Assembly: GCF_029870595.1 (NCBI RefSeq)
Contig: NZ_JAPDIR010000012.1
Coordinates: 62,001-126,000 of the forward strand
Direction of reading: 5' to 3'
Origin: Sphingomonas sp. CBMAI 2297
GTDB taxonomy: Bacteria > Pseudomonadota > Alphaproteobacteria > Sphingomonadales > Sphingomonadaceae
Length of the DNA stretch: 64,000 bases
Shown: in pieces, positions 44,138-52,565 of the stretch
Numbering within the stretch: the first letter of the stretch is position 1
Layout of the letters: every line of letters begins with the position of its first letter
Notes under the pieces: model-generated
Seen by the model: the letters and a program-made list of their open reading frames with translations, nothing else
Database searches by the model: none
What the model was told of the DNA's origin: nothing
Program-made: the position numbers and the translations under genes

Positions 44138-45235
44138 ATGGGTTTCCGCTGCGGCATCGTCGGGCTTCCGAACGTCGGCAAGTCCACGCTCTTCAACGCG
44201 CTGACCGAGACGGCGGCGGCGCAGGCGGCGAACTATCCGTTCTGCACGATCGAGCCGAACGTCGGCAACGTCGCCGTGCCCGACGCGCGGCTGGACAAGC
44301 TCGCCGCCATTGCGGGCTCGGCCAAGATCATCGAGACGCAGCTCGGCTTCGTCGACATCGCCGGGCTGGTGCGCGGTGCGAGCAAGGGCGAGGGCCTGGG
44401 CAACCAGTTCCTCGGCAACATCCGCGAAGTGGACGCGATCGTCCATGTGCTGCGCTGCTTCGAGAATGACGACATCCAGCATGTCGACAACAAGGTCGAC
44501 CCGATCGCCGACGCCGAGACGGTGGAGACCGAGCTGATGCTCTCGGACCTCGAGAGCCTCGAGAAGCGCGTGCCCAATTTCCAGAAGAAGGCGGCGCAGG
44601 GCGACAAGGAGGCCAAGGCGGCGGCCAGCGTGCTCGGCCAGGCGCTCGACCTGCTGCGCGACGGCAAGCCCGCGCGGCTGACCCAGCCCAAGGACGTGGA
44701 CGAGGAGCGCATCTTCCGCCAGGCGCAGCTGCTCACTTCCAAGCCCGTCCTCTATGTGTGCAACGTCAACGAGGAGGATGCCGCCAACGGCAATGCCTTC
44801 TCGGCCCGCGTGTTCGAGAAGGCCCGGGCGGAGGGCGCCGAGGCGGTGGTCGTCTCCGCGGCGATCGAGGCGGAGATCGCGACCATGCCGGTCGAGGATC
44901 GCGGCGAGTTCCTGGCCGAGCTGGGACTGGAGGAGACCGGCCTCGCCCGCGTGATCCGCGCCGGCTACAAGCTGCTCCACCTGCTCACCTTCTTCACCGT
45001 CGGCCCCAAGGAAGCGCGCGCCTGGACCGTGCATGCCGGCGCCAGCGCGCCCGAGGCGGCGGGCGTGATCCACAGCGACTTCGAGAAGGGCTTCATCCGC
45101 GCCGAGACCATCGCGTACGAGGATTATGTCGCGCTGGGCGGCGAGGCCCGGGCGCGCGAGGCGGGCAAGCTGCGCGCCGAAGGCAAGGCCTATGTCGTCA
45201 AGGACGGCGACGTGATGCACTTCCTGCACAGCTGA
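44138..45235 (+). CDS. ychF: Redox-regulated ATPase YchF (Obg family)
   Basis: A 365-residue P-loop ATPase that binds the 70S ribosome and, in E. coli, is linked to oxidative stress. CGIVGLPNVGKSTLFNALT is the Walker A, VDIAGLVRGASKGEGLGNQF the G2/G3 region, and NVNEED replaces the NKxD that would select GTP, which explains ATP preference. The C-terminal TGS-like domain is FFTVGPKEARAWTVHAGASA to the end. Start set at MGFRCGIVG. Confidence 0.95.
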   Translation: MGFRCGIVGLPNVGKSTLFNALTETAAAQAANYPFCTIEPNVGNVAVPDARLDKLAAIAGSAKIIETQLGFVDIAGLVRGASKGEGLGNQFLGNIREVDAIVHVLRCFENDDIQHVDNKVDPIADAETVETELMLSDLESLEKRVPNFQKKAAQGDKEAKAAASVLGQALDLLRDGKPARLTQPKDVDEERIFRQAQLLTSKPVLYVCNVNEEDAANGNAFSARVFEKARAEGAEAVVVSAAIEAEIATMPVEDRGEFLAELGLEETGLARVIRAGYKLLHLLTFFTVGPKEARAWTVHAGASAPEAAGVIHSDFEKGFIRAETIAYEDYVALGGEARAREAGKLRAEGKAYVVKDGDVMHFLHS

Positions 45236-45248
45236 GGCCGGCCGGCCC

Positions 45249-46574
45249 TCACGGCTTCGGCGCGCCCGGCAGCGTGGCAAGACGCGCCTTGGGGATCTTG
45301 AGCACGATCCCGGCGGCCCGGCCCGGCACCGCGCTGACCCGATATTCGGCAACGGTGCCGAACACCTGCGCGATGTCGGCCGGGGCCAGGCCATAGTCCG
45401 CGGCGAGCCAGGCGAACATGCTCGAGCTGGCGCTGCGGAACGACGCGTCGAGCGAGCCGTCCAGACCGATCGCGACGATGTGGGTCGGCGTCTCGATGCG
45501 GACCTGGCCGGCACGCTTGCCGCGCACCAGATCGACTTCGACTTCGACGTCCATCGAAGTCTCCAGCGCATCGCCGGTGGTCTCGCCATCGCCCTGCAGC
45601 GCATGGCCGTCGCCGAAATAGAGCAAGGCGCCGGGCACCGCGACGGGGAAATAGACGGTCGTCCCCTCGCCCATCTCGTTGAAGTCCATATTGCCGCCGA
45701 ACCGGCCGACATCGCCCGATCCCGGCGCCGCCGAGCTGGGATCGGCCGCCACGCCGATGCCGCCGAGCATCGGCCGGACCGGCACCCAATAGCCTTTCAG
45801 CGCATCGCCCGGCGCCTCGGGCGTGGCGATGCCCTTGTCGCGGTCGAGCCGCCAGGTGACGGGCTTGCCCAGCCCTGCCATCCGCACCGCGGTGCGCGCA
45901 TCCTGCCCGCGCTCCGTCATGCCGTTGGTGCTGATCGCAGTGTCGCGGTTGAGCCGGAGCCGGCGGATCCGCACGACCAGCGTGTCGCCGGGCATGGCGC
46001 CGTCGATATAGAAGGGGCCGGTCTGCGGATTGCCCGGCGCGGCGCGGCGCACGCCCTGGGCGTCGATGCCCGCCGCGTCGATCGTCGTGGTGTGGATCGT
46101 GTCGCCCGGATTGACGTGCAGCACCGGCGGGTTGAACGCCGAGAACTGGCGGTGGAAGCGATCGGGGACGAATTCGTGCCGGCGCGGCGCCGCGCCGCTC
46201 GGCTGGGGCGCGCGCTCGGCGGTGAAGGAAAGGCGATGCGGGGTGCGCGCCGGCTCCGCGCCATCGACCAGGATCATCTCGCCGGCAATCCGCCCGTTCA
46301 CCAGCCGGGCGGTCACGTCCTCCGAGCCGCCCACCGTGTCCTTGGCGAGGAAGCGGATCTCGCTGCCCTTCACCGTGCCGGTGAGCACGTCGCCGGTCAG
46401 GTCGCCGCTGATCCGGTTGCCGTCCTGCTTGATGTCGAGCGTCCAGATGGTCGGCGTGCCGAAATAATCGACGGTGACGATCCAGCGTCCGGCGAGCTGC
46501 GCCGTCTGCGCCTGTGCCGCCATCGGCGCCGCGCATGCCAGCGCCGCCGCCGCAACCCGGATTCCGCCCCGCAT
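45249..46574 (-). CDS. Secreted acetamidase/formamidase family protein with extra N-terminal beta domain
   Basis: A 441-residue exported protein with signal peptide ending PMAAQAQ. Residues about 25-115 form a small beta domain (LAGRWIVTVDYFGTPTIWTL, GDLTGDVLTGTVKGSEIRFL) of a lipocalin-like kind seen in some periplasmic enzymes. The rest is FmdA/AmdA: VNPGDTIHTTTIDAAG, TGPFYIDGAMPGDTLVV, GGNMDFNEMGEGTTVYFPV, LYFGDGHALQGDGETTG. The catalytic region DGHALQGDGE is intact. Formamidases are normally cytosolic, so export is unusual; the substrate is unknown. GGGGGAAGG precedes the ATG. Confidence 0.82.
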   Translation of the reverse strand: MRGGIRVAAAALACAAPMAAQAQTAQLAGRWIVTVDYFGTPTIWTLDIKQDGNRISGDLTGDVLTGTVKGSEIRFLAKDTVGGSEDVTARLVNGRIAGEMILVDGAEPARTPHRLSFTAERAPQPSGAAPRRHEFVPDRFHRQFSAFNPPVLHVNPGDTIHTTTIDAAGIDAQGVRRAAPGNPQTGPFYIDGAMPGDTLVVRIRRLRLNRDTAISTNGMTERGQDARTAVRMAGLGKPVTWRLDRDKGIATPEAPGDALKGYWVPVRPMLGGIGVAADPSSAAPGSGDVGRFGGNMDFNEMGEGTTVYFPVAVPGALLYFGDGHALQGDGETTGDALETSMDVEVEVDLVRGKRAGQVRIETPTHIVAIGLDGSLDASFRSASSSMFAWLAADYGLAPADIAQVFGTVAEYRVSAVPGRAAGIVLKIPKARLATLPGAPKP

Positions 46575-46720
46575 ATCGCCTTCCCCCGACTTCGTTTCGC
46601 CTGAGGAACGGAGCGGCGACTGAACTCCGAATGAACCGATCGCCGGTTCGCGGCGGGACGCGGCGCGGATCGGACGAAGCACCGCTTGCGCGAGAGCCCC
46701 GGGCGGAGTGAAATGCGCGC

Positions 46721-47323
46721 ATGCCGCGTTCCCCCGCCTCCGCCGTGCGTCTGCTGGGCATCGTCTCCGGCACCGGCGTGACGGGGCTGGGGCTTGCCTG
46801 TCTGCTGGTGCTGGTGATCGGGCTCGCGACCGCCGCGTCGCCCGGCGCGCCCTGGTTCACCGCGATGGAAGTGCTGGTCCTGTTGCTCGCACCATTCCCG
46901 CTCGGGCTGGTCGCGGCCGTGCGCGGCACCGGGCTGGCCTCAGGCTTCACCCGCCTCGCGCTCCCCTGCATGGCCGCGGCGATGGCGCTGACCGGCGTGG
47001 TGCATCTGTCGATCCTGGCGCTGGGGAGCACGAGCGATCCGCTCGCCTGGCCCTCCCTGCCCCATGCGCTCGACATCCTCGCCTGGAACGGACTGTTCGC
47101 GATCGCCGTGCTGCTGATGGCGCCGGCGTTTCGCGGCGAGGCGGCGATCCATCGGCTGCTGATCGCGAGCGGCGGACTGGCGCTGGCCGGCCTGATCGGG
47201 CCGATCACCGGCGTGACGGCGCTGCGAGTGATCGGCGTGGCGGGCCATGCCCTGGCATTCCCCGTCGCCGCCGCCCTGATCGCGCGCTGGTTCAGCCGCT
47301 GGCGGCCGGCAGCGCGAACTTGA
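46721..47323 (+). CDS. Polytopic membrane protein, unknown
   Basis: A 200-residue protein with about six membrane helices (VTGLGLACLLVLVIGLATA, MEVLVLLLAPFPLGLVAAV, LALPCMAAAMALTGVVHLSI, ILAWNGLFAIAVLLMAPAF, LLIASGGLALAGLIGPITG, VAGHALAFPVAAALIARWF). No family recognised; the layout resembles small DUF-type membrane proteins in sphingomonads. Its 3' end overlaps the convergent hydrolase gene by 32 bases. Confidence 0.65.
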   Translation: MPRSPASAVRLLGIVSGTGVTGLGLACLLVLVIGLATAASPGAPWFTAMEVLVLLLAPFPLGLVAAVRGTGLASGFTRLALPCMAAAMALTGVVHLSILALGSTSDPLAWPSLPHALDILAWNGLFAIAVLLMAPAFRGEAAIHRLLIASGGLALAGLIGPITGVTALRVIGVAGHALAFPVAAALIARWFSRWRPAART

Positions 47324-48749
47324 CCGGCGCCGCCTCGACGCGGCTCGGCAGCTCCGCCATCCCCCCTTCGCGCAGGAAGCGCAGCGCCGCGGCGGCGGTA
47401 TCGGGATGGTCGCGCAGCAGCGGCATCGGCCCATTGTGCTGGCCGCGATGAACGATCAGCGCGCGGGCATTGGGAAACCAGGGCAGCAGGTCGAGCAGAT
47501 TCTCCATTGGCGTGTTCGCATCCCAATCGCCCTGGACGAACAGGATCGGCGTCTCGTCGCGCACCGGCAGGCGGAAGCCGTCGCCCAGGTCGGTGCTGGG
47601 CCATAGCCCGGCCGAGGCGGTGTAGGCCGCGAAATTCCAGCGGCCGAGCATATCGAGCGCGGGATCGCTTTCCAGCTGCGCCAGCCGCGTGGCGGTGACG
47701 CCGGTGGCGGTGTCGATCAGCGGGCCGATCAGCGACTGGGTGCCCGCCTTGCGCCCTTCGGCCACTTCGCGCGCCCAGGCCTGGTAGCGGCCATGATAGA
47801 GATCGATGACAAAGGCCGGCCACCGCGCGGCATTGACCACCTTGGCGAACAACGCCTGCTGATAGTCGCCGAGCCCGATCACGACCTTGCCCTCGGGCAG
47901 GTCGACCGTGATCGGCCCCTTCGCGAAGCGATCGCGCACCGTGCGCGCCGCCGCGATCAGGCCGCCCTGGGGAATGAAGGGCCGCAGCGCCGGGTCCTGC
48001 TCCGCTTCGAACGCGACGCGCTGGAGCACAGCGAAGACATGGCCGGGCATGTCATAGCCGTTGTTCAGCGGCTCGGCCGAGGCGATCAGCGCCCGCGCCA
48101 CCGTGCCCGGATGGCGCTTCAGCACCGCGAAGCTCCATTGCGAGCCGAAACTGGCGCCCATCAGCCCGATCTTCGGATAGCCGAGCGCCCGGCGGACCGC
48201 GTCGACATCGTCCGCGCATTCGGCGATCGTATAGCCGGAAAGGTCGCGGCCCGGATTGGCGGCGGCGGCCTCGTTGGCGAGCCTGCGCATCACCGCGACG
48301 TCGTCCTCGACCGTCGCGGGCCGATCGAGCGGCATCGCCGGATAGTGGAGCTCCAGCATGTCGCCGCGCAGCGTGTAGCCGCGCTGCTCGACGATCACGA
48401 GATCGTTGGTCGCGCTATAGTCGAGCCAGCTCCCCAGGCGGCGCCTGGCCGCCGGGCTCGGATCGCCGATCGTGTCGAGCATGGTGACGCCGGGACCGCC
48501 GACGAGCAGGAAGATCGGCGGCTGGCCGCCCGGCTTCGCCGCCTTGATCCGCAGCACGCCCACCGTGATCCGCCGGCTGCCGGGCTTCGCGCGGTTCTCG
48601 GGAACTTCGATCGCGCCGATCTCGTAGCGGACGGGGCGGCCGTCCGCCGCGGTCTCGGTGCCCGGGGTTAGGGAGAGCGCGTCCTTCGCCGATGCGGGCA
48701 TGGTCCCCGCCAGCCCGAACGCCATGATCAGCCCGAACAGAATGCGCAT
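47292..48749 (-). CDS. Secreted alpha/beta hydrolase, proline iminopeptidase/TAP-like
   Basis: A 485-residue exported hydrolase; signal peptide of about 23 residues ending MPASA. IFLLVGGPGVTMLDTIG is the HGGPG-like oxyanion block of the prolyl-aminopeptidase group, and LMGASFGSQWSFAVLKRHPG carries the nucleophile Ser. The C-terminal TAP-like segment has ILFVQGDWDANTPMENL (catalytic Asp) and IVHRGQHNGPMP (catalytic His). It probably removes N-terminal residues from peptides in the periplasm. GGGGAGGGG precedes the ATG; the longer open frame upstream is not coding. Confidence 0.82.
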   Translation of the reverse strand: MRILFGLIMAFGLAGTMPASAKDALSLTPGTETAADGRPVRYEIGAIEVPENRAKPGSRRITVGVLRIKAAKPGGQPPIFLLVGGPGVTMLDTIGDPSPAARRRLGSWLDYSATNDLVIVEQRGYTLRGDMLELHYPAMPLDRPATVEDDVAVMRRLANEAAAANPGRDLSGYTIAECADDVDAVRRALGYPKIGLMGASFGSQWSFAVLKRHPGTVARALIASAEPLNNGYDMPGHVFAVLQRVAFEAEQDPALRPFIPQGGLIAAARTVRDRFAKGPITVDLPEGKVVIGLGDYQQALFAKVVNAARWPAFVIDLYHGRYQAWAREVAEGRKAGTQSLIGPLIDTATGVTATRLAQLESDPALDMLGRWNFAAYTASAGLWPSTDLGDGFRLPVRDETPILFVQGDWDANTPMENLLDLLPWFPNARALIVHRGQHNGPMPLLRDHPDTAAAALRFLREGGMAELPSRVEAAPVKFALPAASG

Positions 48750-48801
48750 CCGCCCCTCCCCGTTTCGCGGCATCGTGGCGCGTGCGAAATGAACGGCAGG
48801 T

Positions 48802-49188
48802 TTATCCGTCGAACGCCGTGAGGATCGGGCACGGCCCCGCGCCGCCCCCGCCGCATTCGCGCGCCAGCCGGGCCAGCGCGTCGCGCGCGGCGGCGAGCTC
48901 GGCGATCTTGCGGTCGAGCACGGCGATCTGCTCGCGGGCCAGGGCCCGGGCGCGTGGGCGATCGTCACGCGCGTCGAGCGCGAGCAGCTCGCCGATCTGC
49001 TCGAGCGTGAAGCCCGCCGCCTGGGCCGAGCGGATGAAGCGCAGCCGGCGCACATCCCGCTCGCCATAGCGCCGCACCCCGCCATGATAGCCGCGCTCGG
49101 GCTCGGCCAGCAGCCCGCGGCGCTGATAATAGCGGATGGTCTCGACCCCCACGCCGCCCGCCTCCGCCAATTTTCCGATCGTCAGCAT
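48802..49188 (-). CDS. MerR-family regulator (heavy-metal/MerR-like subgroup)
   Basis: A 128-residue regulator. The N-terminal helix-turn-helix (LTIGKLAEAGGVGVETIRYY, QRRGLLAEPERGYHGGVRRY) matches MerR closely. The dimer helix ends in ECGGGGAGPCPILTAF, with Cys112 and Cys120 at the positions of the MerR/CadR metal loop. The third ligand of MerR, the Cys at the start of the dimerisation helix (near residue 80), is missing. Its metal or thiol specificity is therefore uncertain. It is divergent from the glutaredoxin-MauE gene, whose promoter carries a mer-type operator. Confidence 0.85.
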   Translation of the reverse strand: MLTIGKLAEAGGVGVETIRYYQRRGLLAEPERGYHGGVRRYGERDVRRLRFIRSAQAAGFTLEQIGELLALDARDDRPRARALAREQIAVLDRKIAELAAARDALARLARECGGGGAGPCPILTAFDG

Positions 49189-49194
49189 CCCGCC

Positions 49195-49225
49195 TTGACT
49201 CCGTACCATGGTACGGACCCTATAT
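49195..49225 (+). promoter_or_regulatory. MerR-type promoter-operator
   Basis: TTGACT (49195-49200) and CTATAT (49220-49225) are 19 bases apart, the long spacer MerR proteins need. The spacer holds CCGTACCATGGTACGG, a perfect 16-bp palindrome. TTGACTCCGTAC and GTACGG are the same bases as in mer operons of Tn501/Tn21, so the operator recognised is of mercury-resistance type. Confidence 0.8.
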
Positions 49226-49232
49226 GGCATCC

Positions 49233-49991
49233 ATGACTGGAAACGCAAAGCGCGCGACGCTCTATCGCATGGTGATGCCCGATCATGTCTGCCCCTATGG
49301 CATCAAGTCCAAATGGCAGCTCGAACGGCACGGCTACACGGTGGACGATCATTGGCTGACGACGCGGGAAGCAACCGACGCGTTCAAATGGGAGCACAGC
49401 GTGCAGACCACGCCGCAGACGTTCATCGACGGCAAGCGGATCGGCGGCAATGACGACCTGACCCGCTTCTTCGGCGGCAAGGTCGCCGAGCCGGGTGCGA
49501 CCAGCTATCGCCCGGTGATCGCGCTGTTCGGCATGACCGCGGCGCTGGCGATGGCGGCGAGCTTCGCGGTGACGGGCTCGCCCTTCACGGTGCGCGCGGC
49601 CGAATGGTTCGTGAGCTTCAGCATGTGCGTGCTCGCGATGCTCAAGCTCCAGGACGTCGAGAAATTCTCGTCGATGTTCCTCAATTACGACCTGCTCGCG
49701 CGGCGCTGGGTACCTTATGCCTATGCATATCCATTTCTCGAGGGGCTGGCGGGCGTGCTGATGGCCGCGGGCGCGCTGCCCTGGTTCGCCGCGCCCTTGG
49801 GCCTGACCATCGGCACGATCGGCGCGGTATCGGTGTTCAAGGCAGTCTATATCGATCGGCGCACCCTCAAATGCGCCTGTGTGGGGGGCAGCAGCAACGT
49901 GCCGCTGGGCTTCGTCTCGCTGACCGAGAATCTGTTCATGATCGGCATGGCGCTGTGGATGATCGCCGGCCCCGGCGGCATGGCGATGTAG
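49233..49991 (+). CDS. Glutaredoxin-MauE fusion membrane protein
   Basis: A 252-residue fusion. Residues 1-78 are glutaredoxin-like: ATLYRMVMPDHVCPYGIKSK, with the CPYG site at 20-23, then TTPQTFIDGKRIGGNDDL, the cis-Pro and glutathione-site region. The rest has five membrane helices of the MauE/DoxX redox-membrane type. A C214-A-C216 pair in KCACVGGSSNVPLGF lies near the last helix. The -10 overlaps an upstream ATG at 49224, so the start is probably 49233 with little or no leader. Control by the MerR gene suggests metal- or thiol-stress-induced reduction or transport of a Cys-bound metal. No merA, merT or merP nearby. Confidence 0.75.
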   Translation: MTGNAKRATLYRMVMPDHVCPYGIKSKWQLERHGYTVDDHWLTTREATDAFKWEHSVQTTPQTFIDGKRIGGNDDLTRFFGGKVAEPGATSYRPVIALFGMTAALAMAASFAVTGSPFTVRAAEWFVSFSMCVLAMLKLQDVEKFSSMFLNYDLLARRWVPYAYAYPFLEGLAGVLMAAGALPWFAAPLGLTIGTIGAVSVFKAVYIDRRTLKCACVGGSSNVPLGFVSLTENLFMIGMALWMIAGPGGMAM

Positions 49992-50111
49992 GCACGCGAG
50001 ACCCGCCGCCCCCAAAAGGCGGGACGGCGCCCGGCCAGGCATGGTTTGCCCGGCCGGGCGCCGGCATGTAACGACTTACCCCGGCAACATTTCGCTGTCA
50101 GGGGGCCGCGC

Positions 50112-51401
50112 ATGCGCTGGTATTCGAAGATCGCCGCCGCGGCGCTTGCCGCCATTCTCCAGGCCTGTGCCACCGCGCCCGTCGCCGCGCCGCCCCCGGC
50201 TCCGGCGCCCGTCGTGGCGCCGCCCCCGGCCGAGCAGCGCGCGCCCGTGACGATCCTGATCTCGATCGACGGCTTCCGCCCGGATTATCTGGAGCGCGGC
50301 GTGACGCCCAATCTCTCGCGCCTCGCGGCCGGCGGCGTCACCGCGCCGATGCATCCCAGCTTCCCGTCCAAGACTTTCCCCAATCACTGGACGCTGGTGA
50401 CCGGCCTTTATCCCGACCATCACGGCATCACCGCCAACAAGATGGAGGATGCTGCCCGGCCGAAGGAAGTCTTCACCATGATGAGCGACGACCCGTTCTG
50501 GTGGAACGCGGCCGCGCCGATCTGGGTGGATGCCGAAAAGGCGGGCATCCGCACCGCGACCGAATTCTGGCCCGGCTCGAACGTGGCGGTCGGCGGGGTG
50601 AAGGCCGATAAATGGCCGAACGCGATCACCGGTGGCACGCGGCCGAGCGACTGGGCGCAGTTCAACCAGGTGATCTCCGGCACACAACGCGTCAACGCCG
50701 TGATCGACTGGTTGCGCCGGCCCGCGGCGATCCGGCCGAAGCTGGTGACGCTTTATTTCGATACCATCGATACCGCCGGCCACACCTATGGCCCGGGCGA
50801 CCAGCGCACCACCGATGCGGTTGCCGATATCGACAAGACCATCGGCATGCTGACCGACGGACTCGCCGCGCTGGACCAGCCCGCCAACCTCGTCATCGTC
50901 GCCGATCACGGCATGGCCGCGACCAGCGGCGAGCGGACGCTGGCGATCCTGGGCAGGCTCCGTCCCGACGAGTATCACCTGGTCGAGACCGGTCCCTATC
51001 TCAGCCTCACGCCCGCCCCGGGCAAGGAGGCCAAGGTGGAGAAGGTGCTGCTCGGCAAGCACGACCATTATGAATGCTGGCGCAAGGCCGAGATCCCGGC
51101 GCGCTTCCATTACGGCACCAATCCGCGCATCCCGGCGATCTTCTGCCTGGCGGAGACCGGCTGGCTGATCGGCGACAAGCCCGGCAAGCCGGGCGATGCC
51201 GGCGGCACGCAGGGCTTCGACAACCAGTCGCCGGACATGACCGCGCTGTTCATCGCCAACGGCCCCGCCTTCCGCCCGGCGACGCTGCCGGCCTTCACCA
51301 ATGTCGACGTCTATCCGCTGCTGCGCGACCTGATCGGGCTGCCGCCCAAGGCCGGGGTGGACGGCACCGATGCGCCGTTCCGGGACGTGCTGGTCCGATA
51401 G
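50112..51401 (+). CDS. Nucleotide pyrophosphatase/phosphodiesterase (ENPP-like) lipoprotein
   Basis: A 429-residue exported phosphodiesterase; lipobox-like AILQAC precedes a Pro/Ala linker. ISIDGFRPDYLERGVTPNLS carries metal ligands, FPSKTFPNHWTLVTGLYPDHHG holds the nucleophilic Thr. DTIDTAGHTYGP and VIVADHGMAA supply the remaining His/Asp ligands of the two-zinc site, and HYGTNPRIPAIF is typical of bacterial NPPs. It would cleave nucleotide or phosphodiester bonds in the periplasm or at the outer membrane. Confidence 0.9.
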   Translation: MRWYSKIAAAALAAILQACATAPVAAPPPAPAPVVAPPPAEQRAPVTILISIDGFRPDYLERGVTPNLSRLAAGGVTAPMHPSFPSKTFPNHWTLVTGLYPDHHGITANKMEDAARPKEVFTMMSDDPFWWNAAAPIWVDAEKAGIRTATEFWPGSNVAVGGVKADKWPNAITGGTRPSDWAQFNQVISGTQRVNAVIDWLRRPAAIRPKLVTLYFDTIDTAGHTYGPGDQRTTDAVADIDKTIGMLTDGLAALDQPANLVIVADHGMAATSGERTLAILGRLRPDEYHLVETGPYLSLTPAPGKEAKVEKVLLGKHDHYECWRKAEIPARFHYGTNPRIPAIFCLAETGWLIGDKPGKPGDAGGTQGFDNQSPDMTALFIANGPAFRPATLPAFTNVDVYPLLRDLIGLPPKAGVDGTDAPFRDVLVR

Positions 51402-51440
51402 CGCTGGATTGAGAATCCGGGCAGGCTCCGAAACCAACTT

Positions 51441-51486
51441 CGTCATCCCGCGCAGGCGGGGGTGACGGGAAATATGAACTCCCAAC
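51441..51486. repeat. Palindromic repeat with conserved flank
   Basis: GTCATCCCGCGCAGGCGGGG hairpin followed by AAATATGAACTCCCAACC, the reversed flank of 35754-35774. Lies in the 158 bases between the phosphodiesterase and MaoC genes. Confidence 0.7.
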
Positions 51487-51559
51487 CGGTCGCCACGCGG
51501 CGCGTCGGAAAGCGCGCACGGGGCTTGCCAAAGTTCCGTTTTCATCCGAAACTGATCTC

Positions 51560-52006
51560 ATGCTCTATTTGGATGACATGCAAGCCGGCACGAAGCGGAG
51601 CTTCGGCCGCTACGAAGTCACGCGCGAGGAAGTGCTCGACTTCGCGCGGAAATATGATCCGCAGCCCTTCCACCTTTCCGACGAGGCGGCCGCCGAGACG
51701 CATTTCGGCCGGTTGGCGGCGAGCGGCTGGCACACCTGCGCGATGACCATGTCGATGTTCGTCGCCGAGATGGCGGTGCATCCCCAGGCCAGCCTGGGCG
51801 CCGCCGGCGTGGACGAGCTGCGCTGGCTCAAGCCCGTCTACCCTGGCGACGTGCTGCGCTGCGAGAGCGAGATCCTCGAAGTGAAGCCCTCGCGCAGCCG
51901 GCCCGACATGGGCAGCATGCGGACGCAGACGACCACCTACAACCAGCATGGCGAGCCGGTGCTGCGCTTCATCGCGCTGGCGCTGATGCGGCGGCGCCCG
52001 GCTTAG
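51560..52006 (+). CDS. MaoC-family (R)-hydratase
   Basis: A 148-residue hot-dog protein. FARKYDPQPFHLSDEAAAET with FGRLAASGWHT is the hydratase-2 motif with catalytic Asp and His. GVDELRWLKPVYPGDVLRCE is the second block. It probably hydrates enoyl-CoA with R stereochemistry in fatty-acid or dicarboxylate metabolism. No neighbours in the same pathway. Confidence 0.88.
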   Translation: MLYLDDMQAGTKRSFGRYEVTREEVLDFARKYDPQPFHLSDEAAAETHFGRLAASGWHTCAMTMSMFVAEMAVHPQASLGAAGVDELRWLKPVYPGDVLRCESEILEVKPSRSRPDMGSMRTQTTTYNQHGEPVLRFIALALMRRRPA

Positions 52007-52058
52007 GGTCACGACTCGATCGGCAGACCCCGTCATCCCCGCCTGTGCGGGGATGACG
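52005..52058. repeat. Palindromic repeat (GTCATCCCCGC family) with flank
   Basis: Starting at the MaoC stop, the flank GGTCACGACTCGATCGGCAG leads into CGTCATCCCCGCCTGTGCGG and its complement. Same unit as 41996-42052 and the left part of 27852-28018. Confidence 0.75.
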
Positions 52059-52127
52059 AAATGCGCGTCCCGTCTCCGGACGAACCAACGATCCGCCTGG
52101 GCCGCGCCCTAGAACCAGGCCCTCGGC

Positions 52128-52457
52128 TCAGCGCCGCCGGCCGCCGCCGGGGCCGCGGAAATCGCGCCAGTTGTTCCGCCAATGCGGATTGCCGCGCCAG
52201 TTGGTGCGGCGGCCTTCCCAATAGCCGCGCTGCGCGTCGGTCCAGGGGTGGCGGACCCGGGCGCGGTCATAGACGTAATAGCCGGTGCCGGGATAATAAT
52301 AGTCGCCATACCAGCCCCAATAGGGATCGCCCCAGGCGGCATTGTAGCCCACCGCGACGCGGCCGCCATAGCCATAGCCGTCATCGACGCAGCCGCCGAG
52401 CGCGGCCGCACCGGCGATGCCGGCGGCGAAAACCATGGATTTGAGGACTAAGCGCAT
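52128..52457 (-). CDS. Small Gly/Tyr-rich lipoprotein
   Basis: A 109-residue lipoprotein; the signal ends in the lipobox ALGGC. Mature sequence is rich in Gly, Tyr, Trp and Arg (GYGYGGRVAVGYNAAW, YWGWYGDYYYPGTGYYVYDR) and ends GPGGGRRR. YWGWYGDYYYPG-like segments occur in a broad family of alphaproteobacterial envelope lipoproteins of unknown role. Possibly outer-membrane associated. Confidence 0.72.
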   Translation of the reverse strand: MRLVLKSMVFAAGIAGAAALGGCVDDGYGYGGRVAVGYNAAWGDPYWGWYGDYYYPGTGYYVYDRARVRHPWTDAQRGYWEGRRTNWRGNPHWRNNWRDFRGPGGGRRR

Positions 52458-52565
52458 GTCCGGTCTCCTGGCGGGAGACGCGGACGGAAGCGGGATCGCA
52501 CCTGCGCGCCCCCGTAGCGAGCTAAATGACCGACGGGGCGGAGAGTTCCCTGCCCGCCGGACGGG

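Noticed and set aside
45190..47823. An 877-codon leftward open frame spanning three genes
   Set aside because: It runs through the formamidase in another frame and through two genes on both strands; composition is shadow-like.
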